Positions 8,688 through 15,978 of a stretch of DNA of 39,811 nt are shown piece after piece. Where the stretch lies: contig NZ_QJSR01000013.1 in the NCBI RefSeq assembly GCF_003217095.1, forward strand, positions 1 through 39,811, given 5' to 3'. A model generated the notes under the pieces. That model saw only the letters and a program-made list of their open reading frames with translations, did not search any database and had not been told where the DNA came from. Position 1 is the stretch's first letter; each line of letters opens with the position of its first letter. The position numbers and the translations under genes were made by a program. This stretch comes from Rhizobium sp. PP-CC-3A-592 (GTDB taxonomy: Bacteria; Pseudomonadota; Alphaproteobacteria; Rhizobiales; Rhizobiaceae).

Positions 8688-9065
8688 GGCTCTGGCTCAC
8701 TTCGTCGTTACGCCCCTTACTTCACAGATTAATCTGTAATTGTAAAGTTATTAATGTTGTGCGATGCACCAATTCGTCGTGGCGGCCGCGTTGTGCGAGA
8801 TAGAACTTCTTTCATTTTCCGGCGAGAAACGGGCGCGCCGAGGCGCGCTGCTTGATCTGACAGTCGGCTGCATGGATCATGAAATGGTCTTTTGACGGGT
8901 CTGCCGGCAGGAGGGGCAAAAGACTGCGTCAGCCCGCCATCACATCCTCGATCCCCGTGAAGTCATGACATGGGCCGTGCGGACAGCCCGCGATGGACTT
9001 GCTGGTTTATTCCGCACCGGTCCTGCGCCGGATGAAAATGTTTCCGCATATGGCCCAGCGAACTT
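8688..9065. other. Intergenic region between the two sugar operons
   Basis: A 378-nt gap. The first 90 nt are AT-rich and hold the palindrome at 8724-8737 and, presumably, the promoter of the CUT2 operon. A GC hairpin (gcgcgcc-ga-ggcgcgc) lies at 8833-8848. It has no T-run, but it could end transcription arriving from the CUT1 operon, whose last stop is at 9066. No protein family was recognised in either strand of the rest. Confidence 0.5.
8724..8737. promoter_or_regulatory. 14-bp perfect palindrome, candidate operator of the CUT2 operon
   Basis: The sequence acagattaatctgt is a perfect palindrome 37 nt upstream of the GTG start of the first gene of the CUT2 operon, in an AT-rich stretch suitable for a promoter. 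A dyad at this position is what a dimeric repressor would bind, and the operon encodes its own RpiR-type regulator. The link to that regulator is inference. Confidence 0.5.
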
Positions 9066-9989
9066 CTATTTGACGGCGCCTGCCGTCAGGCCTTTCACGA
9101 TATAGCGCTCCAGGAAAATGCCGACGAGGATCAGCGGCATGATGGCGGCCGTAGCAATGGCCGCCATCGACCACCAGTTGATCCCTTGCGAACCTGTCTG
9201 GCTCGCCACCATCACCGGCAGCGTCTTGGCATTGGAACTGGTTAACAGCGCGGCGAAGAAATACTCATTCCAGCAGAGAATGACCGAGAGAATGAACGCC
9301 GCCACCATGCCGGGCAGCGCGATCGGCAGCACGATGCGCAGAAATGCACCCCAAATCGAGCAGCCGTCCACCAGGGCTGCCTGTTCCAGCTCGACGGGGA
9401 TCGTGTCGAACTGGTCGCGCATGATCCAGATCACGATCGGCAGCACCATCAGCGTATAGACCAGCACGAGGCCGGTGAGCGTGTCGAGCAGCATCAGGTG
9501 CTTGTAGAGAACCAGGAACGGCATGGCGAGCACGACAGGCGGCAGGATCAGTTGCGACAGGAAGAAGAACGAGATGTCCTTGTTCTTCATCCAGAGGAAC
9601 TTGTAGGAGAAACGGCTGAGGCCATAGGCGGCGAGAGAGCCGATGATGACCGCAAGAAACGATGCGCCCGCGGACGCTGCGATGCTGTTGAAGAAACGTC
9701 GAATGAACTCGTCGCGCACGGTCGATTGCGCGAAGATCGTATCTGGCGACAGCCCGAGTGAACGCCATCCTTTCCAGTCCGGCATGAAATCGACAAAGGG
9801 AATCAGATGACCCTGCGTAACGTTGACCGCGGTCTTGAACGACGTCGTGACCGTCCAGTAGATTGGAAACAGCGATACAAAGGCCCAGAAGACAAGAGCA
9901 GCATAGATCAGCAGGCTGCCCGTGAGGAATTGTGGCCGGCGCGACCACAGGCTTCCTGGCTCCTCGTATGTTTGCGCAATGATCGTCAT
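9066..9989 (-). CDS. CUT1 sugar ABC transporter permease (MalG type)
   Basis: A 307-aa inner-membrane permease of the MalG family. Six membrane segments are visible, the first at about residues 27-47 (LLIYAALVFWAFVSLFPIYW). The MalG-type cytoplasmic coupling loop reads EQAALVDGCSIWGAFLRIVL (EAA motif, about residues 203-222). The C-terminus is FLERYIVKGLTAGAVK, typical of the family. The start MTIIAQTY has AGGAC upstream and lies 11 nt after the other permease. It is the last gene of the CUT1 operon. Confidence 0.95.
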   Translation of the reverse strand: MTIIAQTYEEPGSLWSRRPQFLTGSLLIYAALVFWAFVSLFPIYWTVTTSFKTAVNVTQGHLIPFVDFMPDWKGWRSLGLSPDTIFAQSTVRDEFIRRFFNSIAASAGASFLAVIIGSLAAYGLSRFSYKFLWMKNKDISFFFLSQLILPPVVLAMPFLVLYKHLMLLDTLTGLVLVYTLMVLPIVIWIMRDQFDTIPVELEQAALVDGCSIWGAFLRIVLPIALPGMVAAFILSVILCWNEYFFAALLTSSNAKTLPVMVASQTGSQGINWWSMAAIATAAIMPLILVGIFLERYIVKGLTAGAVK

Positions 9990-10000
9990 CGGCTAGGTCC

Positions 10001-11125
10001 TCAGTTGTCGCGTTGCATCCACCGGCTCGCCCCTTTGAGAATGAGCGCGACGAAGATGATGATGATCACGAGATAAAATTCTGCAAGCATGGTCCCGTAG
10101 CCGACATTGGAACGGTCACGGTATTCGCGGAAGATGAAACTGGATACCGTGTCCGTCGCCCCGCCCGGTCCGCCCGCCGTCACGTTGATAACGATATCGG
10201 CGAGCTTCAGCTGGAAAATAATGCGCAGAATGATCACGGTCATGCTGACGGGAAGCATCAGAGGAAAGGTGATTTCCTTGAAACTCTGCCAGCCGGACGC
10301 CCCGTCGACCCTCGCCGCCTCCTTAATTTCGGATGGCAATGCCTGAAGGCCTGCGAGCAGCAGGATCATCATGAACGGGATCGACACCCAGGCATCCATC
10401 GCCATGATGGAGGTCCGCGCCAGCCAGGGCGTCGAAAAGAATGCCGGATTGTCCCAGCCGAGATGGCGGGCAAGTGTCGCGGCCGGGCCGAACCGGTACT
10501 CCATGAGCGATTTGCCGATCATCCAGCTGACGGCCACCGGGCTGAGCATCAGCGGCAGGAGAAAGGCGACGCGGAAGAATTTTCGCGCCTTGATCTCGGC
10601 GTTGAGCAAGAGCGCCAGCCCGAAGGCGACGGCATATTGCACGAGGACCGCCAGCACGTAATAGACCATGTTTAGAAGCGCATTCCAGAAATAGACATCG
10701 GCAAACAGCGTACGCAGATTGTTGAGTCCGTTGAATTGCCGGCCGGCGGCAGCGCTTAGATTCCAGTCGGTGAAGGCGATGTAAAAGCCAAAGACGGTGG
10801 GAAACACCACCATGGCGACCGTGAAAAGCACTGCGGGCAGCACGAATACCGCACGTTGCCCATCCTCCCCCCGGATCAAGATCTGGGCGGCGCACAAGGC
10901 GCCCGCCCAGAGGATGTAGGCAAAAAGCAGTGGGCGCCAGCTGACGAGCCCCATGGACGTTATGCCGGAAGCTTCGAGCACCTGCAGGAGGAGCGTGGCA
11001 AGCAGCAGCACGGTTGCGGACCACAGAAGCAATTGGCCGTGACGTGCCCCGCTTATCTGACGCGCCGTTCTCGCTGGACGGGTCGAGGACGGCGGAACCG
11101 CTGCTGGCATGGTGGTGTGAGACAT
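10001..11125 (-). CDS. CUT1 sugar ABC transporter permease (MalF type)
   Basis: A 374-aa inner-membrane permease that pairs with the MalG-type protein. It has a long N-terminal part with three membrane segments, then the transport core with the EAA loop EIKEAARVDGASGWQSFKEI (residues about 290-310) and VNVTAGGPGGATDTVSSFIF near the end. The ATG at 11125 (MSHTTMPAAVPPSS) has an AAGGG ribosome site 8 nt upstream and is preferred over a TTG two codons earlier. It lies 76 nt after the binding-protein gene, with a hairpin in the gap. Confidence 0.94.
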   Translation of the reverse strand: MSHTTMPAAVPPSSTRPARTARQISGARHGQLLLWSATVLLLATLLLQVLEASGITSMGLVSWRPLLFAYILWAGALCAAQILIRGEDGQRAVFVLPAVLFTVAMVVFPTVFGFYIAFTDWNLSAAAGRQFNGLNNLRTLFADVYFWNALLNMVYYVLAVLVQYAVAFGLALLLNAEIKARKFFRVAFLLPLMLSPVAVSWMIGKSLMEYRFGPAATLARHLGWDNPAFFSTPWLARTSIMAMDAWVSIPFMMILLLAGLQALPSEIKEAARVDGASGWQSFKEITFPLMLPVSMTVIILRIIFQLKLADIVINVTAGGPGGATDTVSSFIFREYRDRSNVGYGTMLAEFYLVIIIIFVALILKGASRWMQRDN

Positions 11126-11168
11126 CGACAAACCCTTGACGCATGCTCTTCAGGCATGAATGACAGAA

Positions 11169-11192
11169 CCAGGCGACGCGGGCGCCGCCTGG
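11169..11192. promoter_or_regulatory. Hairpin between CUT1 binding protein and first permease
   Basis: A 7-bp inverted repeat (ccaggcg and cgcctgg) encloses a GC-rich loop just after the binding-protein stop at 11202. It is the second case in this window of a hairpin directly downstream of a sugar-binding-protein gene. It probably stabilises the binding-protein mRNA or attenuates expression of the permeases. The T-run lies on the plus-strand side only, so it is not a classical terminator for this operon. Confidence 0.5.
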
Positions 11193-11201
11193 CTTTTTGG
11201 C

Positions 11202-12863
11202 TCAGGCCCCCAGGGAAGCCTTGTAGAGCGCGATCTGCTCTTCGCGTCCAAGTTGGTCTGTGATTTTGTCCCAGGCAGCAGCAATGGCATCTGCCCCAGC
11301 CTGTGCCGTCGCGTGCCCGGCAAAGACTTTCGCCAGCTCGTCTTCCGCCACGCTGTAATACTGGAAGATGCCGGGAATGCGCGGCTCGATCGCAGCATTC
11401 GGATGATTGTAGGAGTTGGACTGCGAGTTGAGATAGCTCGTGATGAACGCTTCGTCGTAACCGGCAGATACCCACTCCTTGATGTCGAACTGGCTCTTGC
11501 GATAGCACTGGAAGCCTGACGGGTAAGCTGCGGTCCAGAGCGCAAGATCCTTGCCGCCGAGATGGGCGGCCGCGCTCCACGCTGCCTTCTTTTTCTTCTC
11601 GTCACTATCGACGCGCGCCATGACGTAGACGCCCCAGCCGAGATAAGCCATGTTCGGGGCATGGTTCGGGCCACTCGCCAGCTTGTCCCACTGGCCGGTC
11701 TTCGAATTGTAGACGTCATCCGAGCCCGGGAGAATGTCGAAGCCGATCGTATCACCGACAACCGAACTGTCGCTCGTGCGTGCGCCAGCACCAACATCGC
11801 CCCACCAGGAGACCATCGAGCCGGTGCCCGCCAGGAACTGCTGGAAGGCCGTCGTGCCCGGATCGGCATTGAGCTGGTCGCCCGATTCCGACGGCAAGGC
11901 GTCGATAACGTCTTGGATCGCCCGGACCCAGGCCGGATTATTGATGCGCGGCTTCATGGTGTCGGTATCGAACAGCCATGCCTTGTCGTCGGGATGTTTT
12001 GCATACGCTGTGGCGCGGCTGCCGAGAAAATAGAACCCGAAACCGCCCCAGGCCTTTGGTGCATCGAGATAGCCGATTGCATCGATGCCACCGACGGTCT
12101 TGCCCTTGAGGAATTTAGTGACTTCCTGAACCTTTTGCCAGGTCTTCGGCACGCCCCACTCGCCCTCGTGGCCCTCGTCCTTCCAGGCCTTGGCAAGGTC
12201 GGCATCTGTGAAGTAGTCGGTGCGGTAGTTAAAGTTGTGGCAGTCGCCGTCGACCGAGATGCGGTAGGTCTTGCCGTCCCAGGTGCCGACCGGCGCCTTG
12301 AGGTAGTCGACATAGTCGTCCATGTCGATCTGCGCCCTGACCCAGTCCGGCATTTCCGACGCCAGCCCCTTGCCGCACACGTCGCCCTCGAACGGCGCGC
12401 CCATTTCGAGAAGATCGAAATCGACCGTTCCGGTTGCGATCGCCTGCTGCAAACGCGGATTGTAATCGGCCTGTGCTAGGTCGATCCAGGAGATCTTGGC
12501 GCCGGTATAATCCTCCCAGGGTTTCAGGAAGCCGCGGAATAGGACATTGTGGAGGTTCTGATTATTCAATCCCATGAACGAGAGTTCGACGCCGGCGAAT
12601 TCGCCCTGCGTAACGCTCTTCTTCGTGGCCTCCAGGCACATCTCGCCGACCTTCTGCCAGTCAGCGTCCGTTGGCGATCCTTTGCCGACACCGGGAACTT
12701 GCAGGATCTGACTGCGCAGCGATACATCCTGAGCGAAAGCTTCCCCGAACGACGCAAGAGCGCCGCTGGCCGCGGCGACGGCGCCAAGGCTTGCGCCGGT
12801 TTTCAGGACGGCGCGCCGGCTTAAGCCAATCGCCATCATTCTCTCGAAATCACTGACTTTCAT
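11202..12863 (-). CDS. CUT1 extracellular sugar-binding protein with Tat signal
   Basis: A 553-aa solute-binding protein of family 1. The N-terminus carries a twin-arginine motif, SRRAVLKTG, followed by a hydrophobic stretch ending near FGEAFA-QDV, so export is probably by the Tat pathway. It is longer than the usual 400-450 aa for sugar-binding proteins but matches a long subgroup found in rhizobia. Later landmarks are KPWEDYTGAKISWIDLAQAD, FDLLEMGAPFEGDVCGKG and AFQQFLAGTGSMVSWWGDVG. The ATG at 12863 has GGAGGAG six nt upstream. It is the second gene of the operon, 75 nt after the ATPase. The fucU-like gene next door makes a deoxy-sugar such as L-fucose possible, without direct proof. Confidence 0.93.
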   Translation of the reverse strand: MKVSDFERMMAIGLSRRAVLKTGASLGAVAAASGALASFGEAFAQDVSLRSQILQVPGVGKGSPTDADWQKVGEMCLEATKKSVTQGEFAGVELSFMGLNNQNLHNVLFRGFLKPWEDYTGAKISWIDLAQADYNPRLQQAIATGTVDFDLLEMGAPFEGDVCGKGLASEMPDWVRAQIDMDDYVDYLKAPVGTWDGKTYRISVDGDCHNFNYRTDYFTDADLAKAWKDEGHEGEWGVPKTWQKVQEVTKFLKGKTVGGIDAIGYLDAPKAWGGFGFYFLGSRATAYAKHPDDKAWLFDTDTMKPRINNPAWVRAIQDVIDALPSESGDQLNADPGTTAFQQFLAGTGSMVSWWGDVGAGARTSDSSVVGDTIGFDILPGSDDVYNSKTGQWDKLASGPNHAPNMAYLGWGVYVMARVDSDEKKKKAAWSAAAHLGGKDLALWTAAYPSGFQCYRKSQFDIKEWVSAGYDEAFITSYLNSQSNSYNHPNAAIEPRIPGIFQYYSVAEDELAKVFAGHATAQAGADAIAAAWDKITDQLGREEQIALYKASLGA

Positions 12864-12938
12864 GTTAGTCTCCTCCCGTTGATAAACTGCCACGGTGCGT
12901 GGCGGCCAGCGCTTCCTCCTTGAAGAGCCGGCTAGATC

Positions 12939-14000
12939 TCAGTCGATCCTCAACCCACTGTCACTGTCGAACAAATGGACCAGACTGGCATTTGGCGTCA
13001 TCGCGATCGTGTGGCTGGCTGGTTCCTCGACCCGGTCACGAAAAACGCCGATGATTTTCTGCTGTCCGAGCGTGGCAAAAACCTGCGTTTCCGACCCTGT
13101 CGATTCCACCACCGTCACATGGGCGCTGACGTCGCCGCCGAGCGTGAAATGCTCTGGCCGGATACCGTAATAGGACGGACGTCCGTCCGATCCGGCAGGC
13201 GTACGCTCAAGCGGTAGACGAATGCCGTCATCCGTTTCGAAGTACGGCGCCGGCGATGCGCGAATATGGCCCTTGATCAGATTCATCGACGGCGAGCCGA
13301 TAAACCCCGCGACGAAAGTGTTGGCGGGCCGGTCGTATAATGTCAGCGGCGACCCGATCTGCTCGACGCGCCCGTCGCGCAGGACGACGATCCGGTCGGC
13401 CATGGTCATGGCTTCCACCTGATCGTGTGTCACATAGATCATCGTCGTTGCCAGCCTGCGCTGCAGTTCCTTGATCTCAGCGCGCATCTGTACCCGTAGC
13501 TTTGCATCGAGATTGGACAGAGGTTCGTCGAACAGGAATACTTTGGGATCGCGGACGATTGCCCGACCCATGGCTACGCGCTGCCGCTGCCCGCCGGACA
13601 ACTGGCGGGGGTAACGCGCGAGGTACGGCACGAGATCCAAAATCTCGGCTGCCTTGCGCACGCGCGCCTCAATGTCGGCTTTCGTTTCGCCGCGCATTTT
13701 CAAGGCAAAGCCCATATTCTCCGCCACGGTCTTGTGGGGATAGAGCGCATAGCTCTGGAAGACCATAGCGATATCACGATCTTTTGGCGGCAGATCGTTG
13801 ACCACTTTTCCATCAATCCGGATGTCGCCGAACGTAATCGGCTCAAGGCCGGCGACCATGCGCAGCAGTGTCGATTTTCCACAGCCAGACGGTCCGACAA
13901 GGACAACGAATTCGCCGTCGGGGATTTCCACGGAAACGCCGTGGATCACCGTAAGGCCACCATAGGCTTTTCCGACATTGTCGATGTTCATCGATGCCAA
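12939..14000 (-). CDS. ugpC: CUT1 sugar ABC transporter ATP-binding protein (UgpC/MalK type)
   Basis: A 353-aa ATPase that energises the CUT1 importer. Walker A is GPSGCGKST, the Q-loop [12 protein letters not shown], the signature [16 protein letters not shown], Walker [13 protein letters not shown] and the H-loop [18 protein letters not shown]-terminal TOBE-type region (residues about 235-353) follows. The start is probably TTG at 14000 ([10 protein letters not shown]): a GGAGGAG site lies 8 nt upstream of it, but 17 nt from the ATG at 13991. The same leader string GGAGGAGACTAAC precedes the binding-protein gene. It is the first gene of the operon, behind a 5' leader that contains an 11-bp hairpin. 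Confidence 0.94.
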   Translation of the reverse strand: MASMNIDNVGKAYGGLTVIHGVSVEIPDGEFVVLVGPSGCGKSTLLRMVAGLEPITFGDIRIDGKVVNDLPPKDRDIAMVFQSYALYPHKTVAENMGFALKMRGETKADIEARVRKAAEILDLVPYLARYPRQLSGGQRQRVAMGRAIVRDPKVFLFDEPLSNLDAKLRVQMRAEIKELQRRLATTMIYVTHDQVEAMTMADRIVVLRDGRVEQIGSPLTLYDRPANTFVAGFIGSPSMNLIKGHIRASPAPYFETDDGIRLPLERTPAGSDGRPSYYGIRPEHFTLGGDVSAHVTVVESTGSETQVFATLGQQKIIGVFRDRVEEPASHTIAMTPNASLVHLFDSDSGLRID

Positions 14001-14060
14001 AAGTTAGTCTCCTCCAAACGGCGTCGCGCACTCCTCGCGACGGTCGTCCACCCCTGAAAG

Positions 14061-14100
14061 GCCGTGGCAGGCGGAGCCTCCCGGCGCGACCTGCCACGGC
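14061..14100 (-). promoter_or_regulatory. 11-bp leader hairpin upstream of the CUT1 operon
   Basis: A perfect inverted repeat, gccgtggcagg at 14061-14071 and cctgccacggc at 14090-14100, with an 18-nt GC-rich loop. It lies 61 nt upstream of the ATPase start, inside the probable 5' leader. It could be an attenuator, an mRNA-stabilising stem or a regulator site. No T-run follows toward the gene, so a simple terminator is unlikely. Confidence 0.5.
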
Positions 14101-14299
14101 TAGCTTGCCTTGGGAGGACACCATCCGTTCATTGAAACTTCACACATTTATATTTTGTTGTAAAGCGTTCCCTTGAGATTTAGTTTTGAATTTCATGTGA
14201 CCGCTCCTTACCATAAAATAGACGCGGAAACTTCAGCGACTTCATAGTGATTTTTCAAACCGCTGCCGGGGAAAACAGCATTTGGAACCCGAACAGAGA

Positions 14300-14326
14300 T
14301 TGTTGGCATTACAAATATGATATAAT
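14300..14326 (+). promoter_or_regulatory. Extended -10 promoter of the fucU-like gene
   Basis: The string tgatataat at 14318-14326 is an exact extended -10 element (TG-N-TATAAT). A -35-like ttgttg lies 15 nt upstream. The distance to the fucU-like ATG (14366) is about 40 nt, suitable for a short leader that includes the GGGAGG ribosome site. Confidence 0.55.
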
Positions 14327-14365
14327 TCGTAAAGAAAAGTATCGCGGCTAGAGGGAGGCAACGGA

Positions 14366-14806
14366 ATGCTTAAGGGGATCGATCCAATCTTGAACGCTGA
14401 CTTGGTGCATGCGTTGATGTTGATGGGACATGGCGACCAGCTGGTCGTGTGCGACGTGAACCACCCTGCGCAAACGATAGCCGAGCACACCACCTATGGA
14501 CGCCTCATCAATGTCTCCGGTTGCGGCCTCGAGCGTCTCGTGGAGGCTATCATGACGCTTTTTCCTCTGGATACCTTCGTTGATGCACCGGTTAAGCGCA
14601 TGCAGGTGGTCGGTGACGCGGATGCTCAGATGCCGATCTTCTCGGTAATCCAGAAAGCCATAGATCGGTCGCAAGAGAGACCGGTGGTGATGGAGGCATT
14701 GGAACGCTTTGCCTTCTATGAAGCCGCAAAAAGCTCGTTCGCAATCGTCAGAACCTCTGACCCGGGGCCTTATGGATGCTTCATTTTGAGCAAAGGCGTG
14801 ATTTGA
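14366..14806 (+). CDS. fucU: RbsD/FucU-family sugar mutarotase
   Basis: A 146-aa protein of the RbsD/FucU family, which interconverts anomers of imported monosaccharides (fucose or ribose). The start MLKGIDPILNADLVHALMLM is typical of FucU. The catalytic region GHGDQLVVCDVNHPAQ contains H22 and D24, and the C-terminal conserved block is FYEAAKSSFAIV, then GPYGCFILSKGVI. FucU rather than RbsD is suggested by the N-terminal sequence. A GGGAGG ribosome site precedes the ATG. It diverges from the CUT1 operon and is followed at once by remnants of other sugar genes, so it may be the survivor of a larger cluster. Confidence 0.9.
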   Translation: MLKGIDPILNADLVHALMLMGHGDQLVVCDVNHPAQTIAEHTTYGRLINVSGCGLERLVEAIMTLFPLDTFVDAPVKRMQVVGDADAQMPIFSVIQKAIDRSQERPVVMEALERFAFYEAAKSSFAIVRTSDPGPYGCFILSKGVI

Positions 14807-14890
14807 GGTCGCCCTCCAGAGTTACCTTATAAAATCTCTTGGCGTTTTCGCTCAGGACCGTCTTCTACGGATCGGTCCCAGCGAGCGAGT
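14781..14890 (-). pseudogene. C-terminal remnant resembling an amidohydrolase-type lactonase
   Basis: On the minus strand a short stretch reads SLAGTDP, a TAG stop, then KTVLSENAKRFYKVTLEGD and ends at a TGA at 14781. The pattern of a C-terminal KxxLxxNAxRxY resembles amidohydrolase-2 family enzymes, which include L-fuconolactonases. Upstream the frame is lost, although another frame (FVIEYLLDAVLRLEDLPVDA) stays open for about 45 codons. The end overlaps the 3' end of the fucU-like gene by 26 nt. The fragment is short, so the family call is tentative. Confidence 0.35.
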
Positions 14891-15079
14891 TTTTTCTGTC
14901 GGCCGGAATATCTGGCGGCTATCGCAGAAGTGGCGTCGACAGGCAAATCCTCCAACCTCAAAACGGCATCAAGCAAATATTCGATCACAAATATTGGTAC
15001 GGTGTCTTACGTAGACCAGTGGGACCGGAGCTGAAACGTGTGTTCGGATTGCGCATCGAGAGACCTTCCTTGATGCACG

Positions 15080-15300
15080 TCAGATAGCAGGGATTGCTTT
15101 CAGCCAAATTGTCGCGGCAATAGCTCCGCCGTCTGCGTGGCCCAAATTTTAGTCCGCCATGTAACTCGCCCGACCAAGCCGAGGGTGCACCGATTTCGTT
15201 GCCGATGCCCCGGCAATTCCGGCAGCCAAGGCATCTTGCCATGCCGCCATAGTCAGCTTTCCTGAAAATACTCCGGTATCGGACAAACGTCGCTTGACCT
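15080..15300 (-). pseudogene. Dihydroxyacetone-kinase DhaL-domain remnant
   Basis: The minus strand reads [20 protein letters not shown], then ASATKSVHPRLGRASYMAD, a TAA stop at about 15150, then NLGHADGGAIAATIWLKAIP and a TGA at 15080. The RLGRASY-x-x-(D/E)-x-x-xGHxDGGA pattern with the final AIWLKAI is the C-terminal end of DhaL/DAK2-type domains of dihydroxyacetone kinases. Only about 70 residues remain, the nucleotide-binding region is missing, and an in-frame stop lies inside the conserved motif. The gene is dead and points to a former triose or sugar catabolic cluster here. Confidence 0.6.
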
Positions 15301-15366
15301 TGCTGGTACAAGCGAGATGCCGCTTTGTTGTAGCGTGTGGGAGCCGAAAACGACCTTTTGGTTCAT

Positions 15367-15643
15367 CGCATCAGGCGGCGCACTGCTCTTCCACCTGCTG
15401 AGCAAGCTCTACGAACACACCAGCGTCATCATCACGACCAACCTGAGCTTCAGCGAATGGGCCAGCGTCTTCGGCGACGCCAAGATGACGACCGCGCTGC
15501 TCGACCGGCTTACTCACCACTGCCACATCCTGGAAACGGGAAATGACAGCTTTCGCTTCAAGAACAGCTCGGCCCATGAGCCGAAAACAACCAAGGAGAA
15601 ACGCAGGAACTTGACCACCACGACCAACACGAACGATACCTAA
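15367..15643 (+). pseudogene. istB: IS21-family helper ATPase IstB, C-terminal remnant
   Basis: The plus-strand frame from about 15367 reads [60 protein letters not shown] and FRFKNSSA. This is the C-terminal third of IstB, the AAA+ helper of IS21-family transposition. The Walker A part and the partner istA are absent. The break on the left is at about 15366, where the IstB-like frame begins abruptly after the sugar-gene remnants. The stop at 15641 is followed by the element's right end. Confidence 0.85.
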
Positions 15644-15646
15644 GGC

Positions 15647-15696
15647 GGGTCACTTCTCGGTGGAAATGCCGGGTCAGCTCTCAGTGGAAATCAACA
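15647..15696 (+). repeat. IS21 right end with two terminal repeats
   Basis: Two imperfect direct repeats, gggtcacttctcggtggaaa at 15647 and gggtcagctctcagtggaaa at 15671, lie just after istB. IS21 elements carry multiple such repeats at each end as transposase sites. The element stops at about 15696, where IS3 orfB sequence begins. Positions 15668-15696 recur exactly, inverted, at 38992-39020. Confidence 0.75.
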
Positions 15697-15963
15697 GCCC
15701 TGCGTTTGCGGGTGGCCGGGAGCACCGTGGACCTGCTCGATCTTGTATTTGTCCAGCCATTCACCGAGATCGGAGGCGACGTAACACGGAACGTTCTCGG
15801 ACAGCAGGCGCGGCCGGTGTTGGACCTTGACCCTGTCGCAGCCTGAGGCGGCCAGCGCCAGATCGAGCGTGTCGGTGACGTCGTCTACTTTTATGCTGGT
15901 GCACAGCTTCCAGGCAGTGATGTACCGGGAATAATCGTCGAGGATGCTTGCGAGGAATGGCAC
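15697..15963 (-). pseudogene. IS3-family transposase OrfB, internal fragment
   Basis: About 89 codons of an integrase-core transposase: FLASILDDYSRYITAWKLCT, VQHRPRLLSENVPCYVASDL and EQVHGAPGHPQTQG. The frame is cut at its C-terminal side by the IS21 end, so the catalytic Glu region is missing, and the N-terminal third is absent too. The usual LSDN, with the second catalytic Asp, reads LSEN here. It is a dead fragment wedged between the IS21 remnant and dnaE2. Confidence 0.8.
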
Positions 15964-15978
15964 ACGTGATTGGTTCTG

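Larger units (their letters stand above)
14001..14365. other. Divergent control region of CUT1 operon and fucU-like gene
   Basis: A 365-nt gap between divergent genes. Next to the ATPase it is GC-rich with a hairpin (14061-14100). From 14130 to 14345 it is AT-rich and probably holds both promoters, including the extended -10 element described separately. A weak LacI-like half (aaagcgtt) occurs near 14163 but lacks a good partner. No coding sequence is supported. Confidence 0.6.

Noticed and set aside
14155-14175. LacI-type operator near the CUT1 promoter (aaagcgtt).
   Set aside because: Only one half resembles the consensus, and no LacI regulator gene is in the window.
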